A stretch of DNA of 64,000 bases from JAEUIZ01 sp046155605 (GCA_046155605.1 JBJXFQ010000133.1:1-64000); one strand, 5' to 3'. Numbered from the stretch's first letter, positions 38,078 to 48,152 are shown. Notes: generated from the letters alone by a model not told the origin. Numbers and translations: made by a program.

Positions 38078-40030
38078 ATGAGCAAGGCAACGAGTCGCGG
38101 CGGGAATCGGGCGTCAACGCGGGCAGCGCAACTGGCGGCGGTGCTCGGCCTGGCGGCGTCGGCCGTCGGGCAGCAGCCCTTCAAGGTCGGCACTGTGCTC
38201 GTCATCGAGCACACCGGCTGGGATAGTTTCATGGCAGACCCGAAGGATCGCGCGATGGCCGATGCGCTGGCCTTGGTGCCGGCCCGGGTCCGCGAACTCG
38301 CCCGCGAGGTGCCCGACATGCCGCGCGAGGCACCGGGACTGATCAACATGGCCTTGGGCGCTTTGTCGAGGCCGACAGTGCTGACGGTCGCGTACAACGG
38401 CGAGAATCCCTCGGGCGGGCTCTTCGGGTATGGCGTGGGAATCAGCATGCGAATGCCCGATCAGGCCGCGTCCACCGACATGCACTCGGCGATTACCGGC
38501 TTGATGCGTCAGGGCAACGTGCAACTCAAGAACGGCGAGGGGACTCGCTTCGCCGGGATGACCGACTTCCAGACGCCCGTGGCGTTGATGAGTTTCGGCC
38601 CGAAAAAGGCCGACGACGGGTGGAGGTATCAGGCGGTCTTCGGGACGCTCGACGACGCGGAATCAGGGCTTACGGCACTCCCGAAAGCACCAGACGGCAT
38701 GAAGCCGATCTTCCGCGCGCGTATCGATATGGCGGGCCTCACGCCCGCGCGGGATCTCGTCGCTGGTTTCGCGGGCAACGAGCCGGGTCTGGCCGAGATG
38801 TTCCAATCCGTCGAGGAACTGGGAATCGTCGGCGATCAGGCCATGAAGGCCTCGTATCAGGCCGGGTTCACGAAGGATGAATCCGGCTCCGTCCTCGTCC
38901 TTGAAGGCGCGAAAAAGCACGCCAAGGCTCTGGGCATGAGCGAGCGGGCGCTCGGCAAGAACGAACTTGCCTCGATTCCCTCCGACGTGACAAGCGTCTA
39001 CCTCTCCCGCGCCGGCGAGTCGGGATTCGGCTCGATCCTCGACGGCTTCGGCCAGGAACAGGCGAAGGAGCAGATCGAGCAGGGGCTTGCCGAGTTCAAG
39101 AATCAGACCGGGATCGACCTGCGTGCCGACGTGCTCGACGCGCTGGGCGGCGCGATCGGATATTACATGTCCGACGCGACCGGCGGCGGCGGCATGGGCT
39201 CGACCGTCCTGCTCGTCGGCGTCCGTGACCACGATCGCTTCGCCGGCACCATGAGCAAACTCGCCTCGATGGCCAACGCGCTGGGCGATCAACTCCCGAT
39301 CGGGCCGGGCTACCTCCGTCTCGTCGGTTGGAAGGACGGCGACAGCGACCTCTGGACGCTGCGATTCCCCGGCCTGCCGGTGCCGCTGGAGTTGACCTTC
39401 GCACTGACGCCCAACTGGCTGATGGTGAGCCCCACGCCGCAGGGCGCGGTCGTCGCGTCGCGTCAGGCCACGGGGAAGGGCGACAAGGGCATGATGAGCA
39501 ATCCGGCGATCGCGGGCCGATTCCCCGAGGGCAAGGCGTTCACCGGATTGTCGTATTCGGACTCTCCGCGCACAATGGCCGGCGGGTACACGCTTCTCAG
39601 CATGCTGGGCTCGGCGGTGGCGAACGCGGTGCGCTCGCCCACGGACCCGGGCCGCGAACCGGGGCTGTTGGTCCCGCCCTTCAATGATCTTCGGAAGGGT
39701 GCCAAGAGCAGCGTGAGTTACACCTACTGGCGCGGCGACGACCAGGTGACCGAGACTCGCTCCGATCGTTCGACCCTCGTAGCGGCGTGCTCGTCGCTTG
39801 GCTCCGCCGGCGGCCTCATCCCGCTCTTTGCCGCCGCGGCGGCGGTGGGGGTGGCGCAGGAGGAACGTATCGGGCCGTTTGGGAGCGGCGTGAATCCCGC
39901 CGCGATGGCGCGGGTGGCGGCGCGGGCCTTGCCGCTGGCATCGCGCGAGCGATTCGCCATGGTCGTGCTCTCTCGGAACGCCTGGCGAGTTGAACCAACT
40001 ACCTGGACGCTGCTACAACAGCGTCCATGA
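38078..40030 (+). CDS. Exported protein, unknown function
   Basis: 650 residues from ATG 38078, with GGGAG 6 bases upstream. Signal peptide within LAAVLGLAASAVGQQ. The body has segments such as FKVGTVLVIEHTG, SDVTSVYLSRAGESG, LDALGGAIGYYMSD and LPVPLELTFALTPNWLM, suggesting a periplasmic alpha/beta protein resembling DUF3352-type proteins; I cannot assign a family. The stop overlaps the next gene (ATGA at 40027), so both are co-translated. Confidence 0.7.
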   Translation: MSKATSRGGNRASTRAAQLAAVLGLAASAVGQQPFKVGTVLVIEHTGWDSFMADPKDRAMADALALVPARVRELAREVPDMPREAPGLINMALGALSRPTVLTVAYNGENPSGGLFGYGVGISMRMPDQAASTDMHSAITGLMRQGNVQLKNGEGTRFAGMTDFQTPVALMSFGPKKADDGWRYQAVFGTLDDAESGLTALPKAPDGMKPIFRARIDMAGLTPARDLVAGFAGNEPGLAEMFQSVEELGIVGDQAMKASYQAGFTKDESGSVLVLEGAKKHAKALGMSERALGKNELASIPSDVTSVYLSRAGESGFGSILDGFGQEQAKEQIEQGLAEFKNQTGIDLRADVLDALGGAIGYYMSDATGGGGMGSTVLLVGVRDHDRFAGTMSKLASMANALGDQLPIGPGYLRLVGWKDGDSDLWTLRFPGLPVPLELTFALTPNWLMVSPTPQGAVVASRQATGKGDKGMMSNPAIAGRFPEGKAFTGLSYSDSPRTMAGGYTLLSMLGSAVANAVRSPTDPGREPGLLVPPFNDLRKGAKSSVSYTYWRGDDQVTETRSDRSTLVAACSSLGSAGGLIPLFAAAAAVGVAQEERIGPFGSGVNPAAMARVAARALPLASRERFAMVVLSRNAWRVEPTTWTLLQQRP

Positions 40031-41679
40031 GCAACGCACCATCGCGGCGAAGGATTGGTACAGCGGCAGTCGTCGCGGGCTTGATTGCGGCTGTGTTCGT
40101 CGCACTGTTGCCTGTCATGGCTGACGCAGCGCAGCCGCCTGTCGCCTCGCAGCCTCCGGCCACCACGCCGCCGCCTTTGCAGCCCGCGGCTGTTCCGACG
40201 GATTTCTGGATGTTTCCGGCGAATGCCACGGCGTGGGCGGCCTTTGCGCCGTCCGTTCTCGGTGCCGGTGCCGAGAACGATCCGCTTCGGCCTCTGGTCG
40301 AAGCCGGTTGGCGCGGGCTGATCTCATCGTCGGCCAAGGTCGATCGCGGAACATCGGTGGTGACGGCCCTCTTGCGGCCGTCGCTGCTGGGCGCGGCACC
40401 CTATCGGGTCTGCCTGATGGACCTGAAGTTGGCACCGGCGGGCGGTCGCGAACGTCCGGGCGTCGAGCCGACGGCGAAAGTGGACAAACTTGCGGCCGTG
40501 CTGGAGATCCGCGTGCCGCCGCCGCACGATCGGCTCGAAGCGGCAGTGCAATCGGCGCTGCGGGACGACGAGCGTGCGGACCGCGCGAGCGGCGGACGCA
40601 TCGGGCCGGCGACGATTCCCGGTGCGGTCCGGGCCGGGACGTACTCGCGCGAGGGTGATCCGGCGACGCGGCGGATCGAGTGGTGCTCCACGAGCGGCGC
40701 TTTCATCGTTGGGCTGGGCGAGGGCACGCTGGCGGCGTGGGTGGCGCGCGGCAACGCCCGCGAATCGGGCGACTGGCAGCGGCACCGAGGGCAGGTGCTG
40801 CGCGGGCGTCCGGCTTCCGTGCCCGTGGCCGAGGCGTTCATCGATCTCAACGCTCTACGCGGCGCGGCACCGGAAGAGTTCGCCGTGGGGCGCGTCGGCA
40901 AACTCGCCGAGGCGTTCCGCGTGGCGAACGCGAGATCGGTGATGGTTCATGTGCGGCTCCCGCTGCCAAATGCTGTGACGCAAGGCACGCCGAACGATGG
41001 AGGAGAAGAGGCCGAACCGACGGAGGCAAGTTCGCAGACGCCGACAACTTCCGCGACGCCCCAAACCGAGACGCCGCGATCGATGCCGCTGTTGGCGATC
41101 GACGTGTCGTGGTCGAACCGATCGGAGCCGCCTGGGACGTTCTCGTCCGTGGCGATCAGCGAGCGAGCGTCGGATGTGCCGGGCCTGCTGCCGATGCCGT
41201 CGTCGGGGCGCTTTGCGGTGGTGCTGAAATCTGACTGGCCGATGTGGCTGGCGGTGATGGGCGACGTGTATGCCGCGGCCTCGGGTAAGTCCGGCGACGA
41301 GTTTCTCGCGGCGCGGACGCGATGGCTGCGTCGGCACGGCCCGACGCTGGAGCGACTGCTGCCGCCCTTGGGCACGCCGGTCACGCTGATGGGGCGGCCG
41401 GCCGAGGGTGTCGGCGCGCCGGCGCTCGTCATCGCGTTGGCGAATGGGCGTGCCGCGAAGCACGAAGCCGAAATGCGAGAACTGATGGCATCGTTGGATG
41501 CGAGGATCAAATACTCGGCAGGCCAGCGGACGTGGACCATGACATTGGCGAAAGGGGACGCGGATCGTGACGGCAAGTTGGCCGCGTGGTCGTGGGCCTT
41601 AGCGGCGGAGGGCGCGGCGATCTTCGTGGACTTTGAGCCGTCGATGGTCGAGGTGCCGAAGACCAAGCCGAGCCGCTAA
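40027..41679 (+). CDS. Exported protein, unknown function, coupled to upstream gene
   Basis: 550 residues; N-terminal signal anchor AAVVAGLIAAVFVALLP and a Pro/Gln-rich spacer. Body blocks include TDFWMFPANATAWAAF, FIVGLGEGTLAAWVARG and LPMPSSGRFAVVLKSDWP. Like its partner it alternates hydrophobic strands with Gly/Ala turns and shows no catalytic motif. The 4-base overlap with the upstream gene suggests equal production, perhaps a complex. Confidence 0.7.
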   Translation: MSNAPSRRRIGTAAVVAGLIAAVFVALLPVMADAAQPPVASQPPATTPPPLQPAAVPTDFWMFPANATAWAAFAPSVLGAGAENDPLRPLVEAGWRGLISSSAKVDRGTSVVTALLRPSLLGAAPYRVCLMDLKLAPAGGRERPGVEPTAKVDKLAAVLEIRVPPPHDRLEAAVQSALRDDERADRASGGRIGPATIPGAVRAGTYSREGDPATRRIEWCSTSGAFIVGLGEGTLAAWVARGNARESGDWQRHRGQVLRGRPASVPVAEAFIDLNALRGAAPEEFAVGRVGKLAEAFRVANARSVMVHVRLPLPNAVTQGTPNDGGEEAEPTEASSQTPTTSATPQTETPRSMPLLAIDVSWSNRSEPPGTFSSVAISERASDVPGLLPMPSSGRFAVVLKSDWPMWLAVMGDVYAAASGKSGDEFLAARTRWLRRHGPTLERLLPPLGTPVTLMGRPAEGVGAPALVIALANGRAAKHEAEMRELMASLDARIKYSAGQRTWTMTLAKGDADRDGKLAAWSWALAAEGAAIFVDFEPSMVEVPKTKPSR

Positions 41680-41719
41680 GGCGGGCAGCGGCACTCGGTC
41701 AGTCGGGGTTCGGTGCCGG

Positions 41720-42691
41720 TCAGTGGGGCAGGGGCACCAGATTGGGCGGGCGCTCCCCGCGGAGGATCGCGCGGAGATTCGCCATGACCATTTCGGTCAT
41801 CAGTTCGCGGTACTTCGCCGCAGCCGAGCCGATGTGCGGCGTGAGCGCGACATTGTCGAGCCCGATCAGCCCCGGATGCACGATCGGCTCGCGCTCAAAG
41901 ACATCGAGCCCCGCGCCAAAGAGGCGGCCATCGCGGAGGGCGTCGACGAGCGCCGATTCATCGACGATCGGTCCGCGCGAGGTGTTGATGAGGATCGCCG
42001 AAGGCCTGAGCAGGGCGATCTCGCGGCGGCCGATCAGGCCGCGGGTCTCGAGTGTCAGCGGTGTATGGATGCTGACCACATCGGCGAGCGAGAGGCCTTC
42101 GTCGAGCGTGACGCGTCGAGCGGCGAGCGGTGCGAGTTCGAAATCCCAGTGGCGCGAGCGCGCGACGTAGAGCACGCGCATGCCCCAGCCGATGGAGCGG
42201 AGGGCGACGGCCCGGCCGATGCGACCGGCACCGATGATCAGCAGTGTGCGACCCGTCAGGTCGGTGCCGACGAACTCGGTGGGTCCGAGCGGGCCGCGCG
42301 AGGCGTAGGCGGGTGAACGGGCGAAGCGGTCGGCTGGAATAAGCCGACGCACGACGGCCAACAGCAGCGCCCACGCGAGATCGGCGGTGCCCTCGGTGAC
42401 GGCATCGGGCGTGTTGGTAACGACGATGCCGCGTCGAGCGCACGCGGCGAGGTCGATGTTGTCGGTGCCGACCGCGAAGTTGCACACGGCCCGAAGCGTC
42501 GGCCCGGCGGCGTCGAGCAGCGGCTCGTCCACACGCTCGGAGACCCAGGTCACGATGGCTGTCGCGCCGCGGACGGCCTGGGCGAGGCGATCGCGCGGGA
42601 CGGCATCGAGGGCGACAACACGCACCTCGGCCTCGGGAATGTCGGCGTTGCCTGGGAGTTGGCGCGCGATGACGACGATGGGTCGGGACAT
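41720..42691 (-). CDS. D-2-hydroxyacid dehydrogenase (glyoxylate/hydroxypyruvate reductase type)
   Basis: 323 residues from ATG 42691 (MSRPIVVIARQ). NAD(P) motif LLIIGAGRIGRAVA; catalytic Arg in INTSRGPIVDE; Glu in FEREPIVHP; His in LTPHIGSAAAKY. The residue pattern fits D-glycerate dehydrogenase/hydroxypyruvate reductase (GyaR/GhrA-like). Diverges from the PTPS gene at 42723 with 31 bases between them. Confidence 0.88.
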   Translation of the reverse strand: MSRPIVVIARQLPGNADIPEAEVRVVALDAVPRDRLAQAVRGATAIVTWVSERVDEPLLDAAGPTLRAVCNFAVGTDNIDLAACARRGIVVTNTPDAVTEGTADLAWALLLAVVRRLIPADRFARSPAYASRGPLGPTEFVGTDLTGRTLLIIGAGRIGRAVALRSIGWGMRVLYVARSRHWDFELAPLAARRVTLDEGLSLADVVSIHTPLTLETRGLIGRREIALLRPSAILINTSRGPIVDESALVDALRDGRLFGAGLDVFEREPIVHPGLIGLDNVALTPHIGSAAAKYRELMTEMVMANLRAILRGERPPNLVPLPH

Positions 42692-42722
42692 GGCGTACAC
42701 GGTAGGGCCATAGAGTTCGGCG

Positions 42723-43541
42723 ATGTTCCGCCTCTCACGCACGGTCCGCTTCGCCATCAACCGCGCGGACGCCGCGCCCGGCGTCAACGGCTATGCCGGC
42801 AATCCGCCGATGTTGGGCCTCGGCGCGCACTACGAACTCGACGTCGAGTGCGTCGGAGACCTCGGTGCCTCCACGGGCTACGTCATCAACATCAAGGAGA
42901 TCGATCGGGCCGTGCGCGCCGCTGCGCTGCCCGTCTTGGTCGACGCCTACCGGAACGAGCCCACGGCCGACTTGTGTGTCGTGCTGCTGCGCGCGCACCG
43001 CGCGCTGGCGGACGCGCTGGCCTTGCCGCTGGGCACGCTCCGCTGGCGGCTGACTCCGTACCACTCCCTCGAGGTGCTTGGCATGAATCCCGACGCCGTC
43101 CTTCTCCGCCAGAAGTTTGACTTTTGTGCCGCCCACCGCCTTCACAATCCCGGGCTCTCGGCCGAGGAGAACCGCCGGTTGTTTGGCAAGTGCAACCACC
43201 TGGGGGGGCATGGGCACAACTACCAGTTCGAGCCGTGCGTGCAACTGCCGCTGCCCTCGGCAGCGACCGGCGCGCCGTTCGCGCTGGCCGACCTCGAGCG
43301 GCTCGCCGATGAGACGATCGTGCAGCGATTCGATCACAAGAACCTGAACACGGACACGGCCGAGTTCCGCGACGGGTCCGGGCTCAATCCGTCGGTGGAG
43401 AACATCGCGCGGGTGTGCTTCCAACTGCTCGACGCGGCGATCCGTCGGGCGAGCGCGACGAGCAACCAACAGCACGCGGCCACGCTTCGGTGCGTACGGG
43501 TGTGGGAGTCGGACCGGACGAGTTGCACGTATCCGGGGTAG
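42723..43541 (+). CDS. Double-domain 6-pyruvoyltetrahydropterin synthase-like (QueD family)
   Basis: 272 residues, about twice the length of a single PTPS. The C-terminal half is canonical: FDFCAAHRLHN, LFGKCNHLGGHGHNY with the zinc histidines, and FDHKNLN. The N-terminal half aligns as a degenerate PTPS domain (FRLSRTVRFAIN, GLGAHYELDVECVG, INIKEIDRAV) without the zinc histidines. The active half probably makes 6-carboxytetrahydropterin or a related pterin. No other queuosine or folate gene is adjacent. Confidence 0.85.
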   Translation: MFRLSRTVRFAINRADAAPGVNGYAGNPPMLGLGAHYELDVECVGDLGASTGYVINIKEIDRAVRAAALPVLVDAYRNEPTADLCVVLLRAHRALADALALPLGTLRWRLTPYHSLEVLGMNPDAVLLRQKFDFCAAHRLHNPGLSAEENRRLFGKCNHLGGHGHNYQFEPCVQLPLPSAATGAPFALADLERLADETIVQRFDHKNLNTDTAEFRDGSGLNPSVENIARVCFQLLDAAIRRASATSNQQHAATLRCVRVWESDRTSCTYPG

Positions 43542-43607
43542 CCGGGATCATCAGGTTATTCCGGCAATTTGCTTGTGTGAGGTTGCCCTTGCCGTTATGC
43601 TCTCGCA

Positions 43608-45086
43608 ATGCGCAGCAACTCATGCGTGGCGACGTTCGTCGGGGGCGTTCTCTCGCTTGGCGGCGTTCAAGCGGTCGCGGTGGGCCAATGTCATCACATC
43701 GGGTGGACCGGGGACTTTGCGACGCCGAGTCTGGGCCTCGGCAACGCCGCGGCCCTCGATTTCCGGGTCTTTGACCCGGACGGCTCTGGGCCGCTGCCCG
43801 CCGAACTGGTCGCTGCCGGCAACTTCATCACCGCGGGCGGATCGCCCGCAAACCGGATCGCACGATGGAACGGCTCGCGCTGGGCCGCGCTCGGTAGCGG
43901 CCTCGAGAATACGGCGAATCCGACCTTTTGCTTCGCATCCGCGTTGGGCATTTGGGACCCCGATGGCCCCGGGCAGCTGAACCCTCGCCTTGTGGTTGCG
44001 GGACGGTTCAATCGTGCCGGGAGTGTGCCAGTCCTCAACGTCGCGCAGTGGGACGGTCAAAACTGGCAGGCGATGGGCCAGGGCATCTCGGCGGCCGGGA
44101 TCGGCGCATTCTCGTTCGCCGAGTTCGATCCCGACGGTGTGGGTCTGCAACCGTCCTCGCTTGTGATCGCCGGAGCCGAGGGGTTCACTGTTCCGCCCGA
44201 CACGCAGTTCACCTACACGGCCCGATGGGACGGGGTCGAGTGGACGCGCATCCCGTTTGGCGTCAACGGGCCGTACAACATCTTTGACATCGAGGTCTTC
44301 GACGAAGACGGTGTCGGAGGCGCACCCCCGCGCCTCTTTGCGGCAACAGACGGCTTCTCCGGTCTCTATCGCTGGGATGGTGTTGAGTGGACCGTCGTCG
44401 GGGGCGGCCTGCGAAGCGGGAACCACCTCGGCGACGCCCTCGCCGTCGTGGACGAGGACGGTCCGGGACCTGGTCGGGCAGCCCTCTTCGTGGGCGGATT
44501 TTTCACCATGGCGGGAAACACACCGGCAAACTACATTGCGCGCTGGGATGGTCAACAGTTCACCGCGATTGGTGCCGGCCTGACTAACCAGGCGGAGGCG
44601 ATTCTGCCCGTCTATGACCCCAACGGGGCCTCCGCCCCGACGATCTATGCCGGGACCCTTGCGAACGGCGTCTACCGATTCGATCGCGCTACTGGCGTGT
44701 GGAACCAGATCGGCGATTCCAACGCCATAGCGCTGGGCGAGATTCCAGTCCGGCTCCACTTGTTCGACGAGGACGGCCCAGCGGGTCACCCACCGTCGAT
44801 CTACTACGCCTCCGCGGGCATGACCTCCATCAGTGGCACACCCTCGTTCGGCCTCGCGCGTTACGGGTGCCGCTGCTACGCCAACTGCGATGGCTCGTGG
44901 GCGCCGCCGAGCCTGAATGTCAACGACTTCATCTGCTTCATGAATCGCTTCGCCGCGGCACTGGCGTTGCCGCCCGCGGCCCAGCAGGCCGACTTCGCCA
45001 ACTGCGATGGCTCGACCGTGCTGCCCGTGCTCAACGTGAACGACTATGTGTGCTTCAACAATCGCTTTGCGAACGGGTGTCCGTAG
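43608..45086 (+). CDS. Secreted repeat protein with GC-type dockerin
   Basis: 492 residues; signal peptide MRSNSCVATFVGGVLSLGG ending near AVAVGQ. The body repeats IARWNGSRWAALGSG, VAQWDGQNWQAMGQG, TARWDGVEWTRIP and IARWDGQQFTAIGAG with F-D-P-D-G loops, a propeller-like family frequent in planctomycete surface proteins. The tail has two dockerin repeats: CYANCDGS...LNVNDFICF and ANCDGST...LNVNDYVCF. Function unknown. Confidence 0.8.
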   Translation: MRSNSCVATFVGGVLSLGGVQAVAVGQCHHIGWTGDFATPSLGLGNAAALDFRVFDPDGSGPLPAELVAAGNFITAGGSPANRIARWNGSRWAALGSGLENTANPTFCFASALGIWDPDGPGQLNPRLVVAGRFNRAGSVPVLNVAQWDGQNWQAMGQGISAAGIGAFSFAEFDPDGVGLQPSSLVIAGAEGFTVPPDTQFTYTARWDGVEWTRIPFGVNGPYNIFDIEVFDEDGVGGAPPRLFAATDGFSGLYRWDGVEWTVVGGGLRSGNHLGDALAVVDEDGPGPGRAALFVGGFFTMAGNTPANYIARWDGQQFTAIGAGLTNQAEAILPVYDPNGASAPTIYAGTLANGVYRFDRATGVWNQIGDSNAIALGEIPVRLHLFDEDGPAGHPPSIYYASAGMTSISGTPSFGLARYGCRCYANCDGSWAPPSLNVNDFICFMNRFAAALALPPAAQQADFANCDGSTVLPVLNVNDYVCFNNRFANGCP

Positions 45087-45158
45087 CGGCGTCTTGAGGT
45101 TCCTTTGCCGCCCTTCCCGGACCTTCCCCCGGTCTCTTCGATCCCGTAGACTCCTCGC

Positions 45159-46889
45159 ATGGGTATCGGTGCCGTGCTTCTCGATCGCGGGGTTGTCACC
45201 AAGACGCAGATGGATCGGGCGTTGGCCGAGCAACGGACCAGCGGCGAACGGCTCGATCGTGTCCTCGTTCGGCTTGGCATCGTCTCGCGTGAAATCGTCC
45301 TGGCCGCGATCGGCGACCAGTTCCACATGTCCGTCGTTGATCTTGCGGGCGTGTCGGTCGAGCCCAAGGTGCTCGAAGCGCTCCCGGCCAAACTCGTCTA
45401 CAAGCAAAACTGCGTGCCCATCGCGAAAAAGGACGGCACGCTGACCGTCGCCACCAGCGACCCGTTTGAACTATCCGTGCTCGACGAGTTGCGGCTGCTC
45501 ACTGGGTGTTCGATCGAACTCGTCCTGGCCGACGAGGATGATCTGCACAAGTTCATCCGCGCGCACTACGGCGTCGGCGGGGACACGCTGACCGAGATGG
45601 CCGCGGGCGGCGGCGGGGGCGCGACGGGCGGCCCGGGCTCGACGCAAGCCTCAACCGACGATGACGCCGAGCAGGCGCAGGAAGCCAGCGTCATCAAACT
45701 CGTCAACGACATCCTGATCGAGGCGATCAAGGAGCGCGCGACGGACGTCCATGTCGAGCCGTATGAGCGCGAGTTGATCGTGCGCTACCGCATCGACGGC
45801 GTGTTGCAGCGCGCCAACGTGCCCTCGGCCATCCATCGCTTCGGCGCGGCGGTCATCAGCCGCCTGAAAATCATGGCGAATCTGAACATCGCCGAGAAGC
45901 GACGGCCGCAGGACGGGCGGATCACGTTCAAGCATCGGGCGCCGGGCCAGCCGCTCGATCAATCAGCCGGCGCGGGCGAGTTTGACCTCCGCGTCAGCGT
46001 CATCCCCATGCTCTTTGGCGAGGGCGTGGTGCTGCGCGTGCTCAATAAGTCGGCCGTGCTCATGGGCCTCGAAGACCTCGGCATGCCCGAGCACGTCATG
46101 CGGGTTTGGGACGGGCTGATCGCGCGGCCGCACGGCATCCTGCTCGTCACCGGGCCGACGGGCTCGGGCAAGAGCACCACGCTCTATGCGTCGCTCAACC
46201 GCATCGTCTCGGACGAGATCAAGGCGATCACGGTCGAGGACCCGGTCGAGTACCACGTCCCCGGCGTCAATCAGATCCAGGTGAATCACAAGGTCGGGCT
46301 CGATTTCGCCGCGGGCCTGCGGTCGATCCTGCGACACGACCCGGATGTCGTGATGATCGGCGAGATTCGCGACAAGGAGACGGCCGAGACGGCGATCCAG
46401 GCCTCGCTCACGGGCCACCTTGTCTTCTCGACGCTGCACACCAACGACTCGGCCGGCGCGACGACGCGGCTCCTCGACATGGGCGTTGAGCCGTTCCTCG
46501 TTGCGTCGAGCGTCGAGGGCGTATTGGCGCAGCGGCTGGTGCGGCGGATCTGTGCCGAGTGCGCGGCCGCTTTCACGCCCGATCCCGCCGATGTGCCGCC
46601 TGATCTGTGGCCGGCGGGCATGGCGGCTCCCGCGGGATGGACGCTCAAGCGCGGGGCGGGCTGCCGCGCGTGCCGGAACACGGGCTTCCGCGGCCGCGTG
46701 GGCGTCTATGAACTGCTCGTACTCACGGATCGGACACGCGAACTGGTGATGGGCCGCAAAAACTCGCAGGAGATCGCCTCTGCCGCGCTGGCAGAGGGGA
46801 AGCTGACGCGGCTCCGGGACGAGGGCTATGCGAAGGCCCGGGCGGGGGTGACGACGATCGAGGAGGTCTTGAGCGCGCTGGCGGGGTGA
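45159..46889 (+). CDS. gspE: Type II secretion/type IV pilus assembly ATPase (GspE/PilB)
   Basis: 576 residues. N-terminal MshEN-type domain (about 1-130); Walker A GPTGSGKSTTLYA; Asp box RYRIDGVLQ; Walker B VVMIGEIRDKETAETA; C-terminal tetracysteine zinc site (ICAEC and CRACRNTG). Powers assembly of a pseudopilus at the inner membrane. No gspF/gspD is adjacent. The four prepilin-like proteins in this window could be substrates of the same system (inference). Confidence 0.92.
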   Translation: MGIGAVLLDRGVVTKTQMDRALAEQRTSGERLDRVLVRLGIVSREIVLAAIGDQFHMSVVDLAGVSVEPKVLEALPAKLVYKQNCVPIAKKDGTLTVATSDPFELSVLDELRLLTGCSIELVLADEDDLHKFIRAHYGVGGDTLTEMAAGGGGGATGGPGSTQASTDDDAEQAQEASVIKLVNDILIEAIKERATDVHVEPYERELIVRYRIDGVLQRANVPSAIHRFGAAVISRLKIMANLNIAEKRRPQDGRITFKHRAPGQPLDQSAGAGEFDLRVSVIPMLFGEGVVLRVLNKSAVLMGLEDLGMPEHVMRVWDGLIARPHGILLVTGPTGSGKSTTLYASLNRIVSDEIKAITVEDPVEYHVPGVNQIQVNHKVGLDFAAGLRSILRHDPDVVMIGEIRDKETAETAIQASLTGHLVFSTLHTNDSAGATTRLLDMGVEPFLVASSVEGVLAQRLVRRICAECAAAFTPDPADVPPDLWPAGMAAPAGWTLKRGAGCRACRNTGFRGRVGVYELLVLTDRTRELVMGRKNSQEIASAALAEGKLTRLRDEGYAKARAGVTTIEEVLSALAG

Positions 46890-46920
46890 ATACCCGCACG
46901 CGGAACTTGTCGTATCTGAC

Positions 46921-47790
46921 TCATCTACCTGCAAAATCATCGACACTATCCATGAGGTGACACTTCAATCTAATGAGAATCGAATTGTGGAGCTGCGAAA
47001 TTCGAGATTCCGAAAGTGCTAGTGTAACGCCGATCTCTTTCATTGTTAGCCCTTCGTAGTAGTACAGAATTACAATAATGCGATCTAGACGCGACAAGCC
47101 TTTGGTAATTAATTCTCTGAGGTCGCGTCGCTGTATCTCCTTGAGTGGATGGTACTCATTGTCCTCTCGGATGACGTAAACGTCCCGAGTTCTATGCGCA
47201 TCGTGGCCGTCCCTCCAATTCCTTGTAATGCTTTGGGTACCTATCGTGGAGCCATCGCGGAGAACCTTCTCGAATTCTTCGGCGGAAAGCTGAAGGGATT
47301 CGCGCAGCTCAGCTTCCGTTGGCCAGCGGCCTCTCTTCAAACGAAACCTTTGCCGCGCCGACTCAAGTTTCGCGGTGCGATGCCGGACCAGTCGCGGCAC
47401 CCAGTCCATGCTGCGAAGTTCGTCCAGAATCGAGCCGCGGATGCGTTGCGCACAATAGGTCTCGAACTTGACATTGCTATCAATGTCAAAGGTTTCAATT
47501 GCATCTCTCAACCCAAACACGCCGACGGACAAGAGGTCTTCGGTATCGATCTCGTTAGGAAGACGACTTCGAATACGTTGGACGGTGTACCGAACGAGCG
47601 GAAGGTAACGTTCGAGTAGATAGTTTCGTATCGGGTGCGAGCGACTCGCATCGGTACGGTGCTGTTTGAACTCGCGCCAGACTTTTGAGATGGGCCAAGT
47701 TTGGAACGACGAGTTCCTTAACGACGTAGAGGAAACCGCCCCACGGCCGAGGTCCAAGTCGCCATTCGGAAAGTGCGAGCGATCCGGCAT
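46921..47790 (-). CDS. FliA/WhiG-family RNA polymerase sigma factor
   Basis: 289 residues from ATG 47790. Region 2: LPLVRYTVQRIRSRLP and DTEDLLSVGVFGLRDAIE; region 3: VPRLVRHRTAKLESARQR; region 4 helix-turn-helix: LTMKEIGVTLALSESRISQ. This order (2-3-4 without region 1.1) is the sigma-28 family. Codon use and base composition are clearly less G+C-rich than gspE or pabA alongside, suggesting transfer. Starts 5 bases after the small gene 47796-48101. No flagellar genes are nearby, so it is probably not a motility regulator here. Confidence 0.88.
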   Translation of the reverse strand: MPDRSHFPNGDLDLGRGAVSSTSLRNSSFQTWPISKVWREFKQHRTDASRSHPIRNYLLERYLPLVRYTVQRIRSRLPNEIDTEDLLSVGVFGLRDAIETFDIDSNVKFETYCAQRIRGSILDELRSMDWVPRLVRHRTAKLESARQRFRLKRGRWPTEAELRESLQLSAEEFEKVLRDGSTIGTQSITRNWRDGHDAHRTRDVYVIREDNEYHPLKEIQRRDLRELITKGLSRLDRIIVILYYYEGLTMKEIGVTLALSESRISQLHNSILIRLKCHLMDSVDDFAGR

Positions 47791-47795
47791 CGTGC

Positions 47796-48101
47796 TTACT
47801 CGCCGCGACGGGTGGGCGGCGTCCACGTCGCATGCATCAAGTTGATGCCGGCTGACAATGTTCTCGCTTCGGCTCGCTTGAGGATTTCCTCAGACTGCTC
47901 GAGCAAGACCGTGAGTGTCAGGCTGTCGCCGATACGCATGTCGGGGTAGGACTTCGCGTAGATTGCAATTGCCTCGATCAGCTCGATCAGTCGCTCAATT
48001 TCGGGGAGAACGTCCGTTGTGGCCACTACGATCTGTGCCAGGATCTCGATGCGCTTGATAGAGTCCGCTGGCGTAAGTGCGCTGGAAATGGGATTCTCCA
48101 T
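47796..48101 (-). CDS. Small helical protein upstream of the sigma factor
   Basis: 101 residues with GGAG 8 bases before the ATG. Predominantly amphipathic helix (EILAQIVVATTDVLPEIERLIELIEAIAIYA is one such region; shown here only as residues about 18-48). No recognised family. Five bases separate its stop from the sigma start, so they are cotranscribed; a role as a partner or inhibitor of the sigma factor is only a guess. It does not resemble FlgM by eye. Confidence 0.6.
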   Translation of the reverse strand: MENPISSALTPADSIKRIEILAQIVVATTDVLPEIERLIELIEAIAIYAKSYPDMRIGDSLTLTVLLEQSEEILKRAEARTLSAGINLMHATWTPPTRRGE

Positions 48102-48152
48102 ACCGAAAGCTCCTTGGCTGATTCATCGATGAACACCACGTTCCCTCACATC

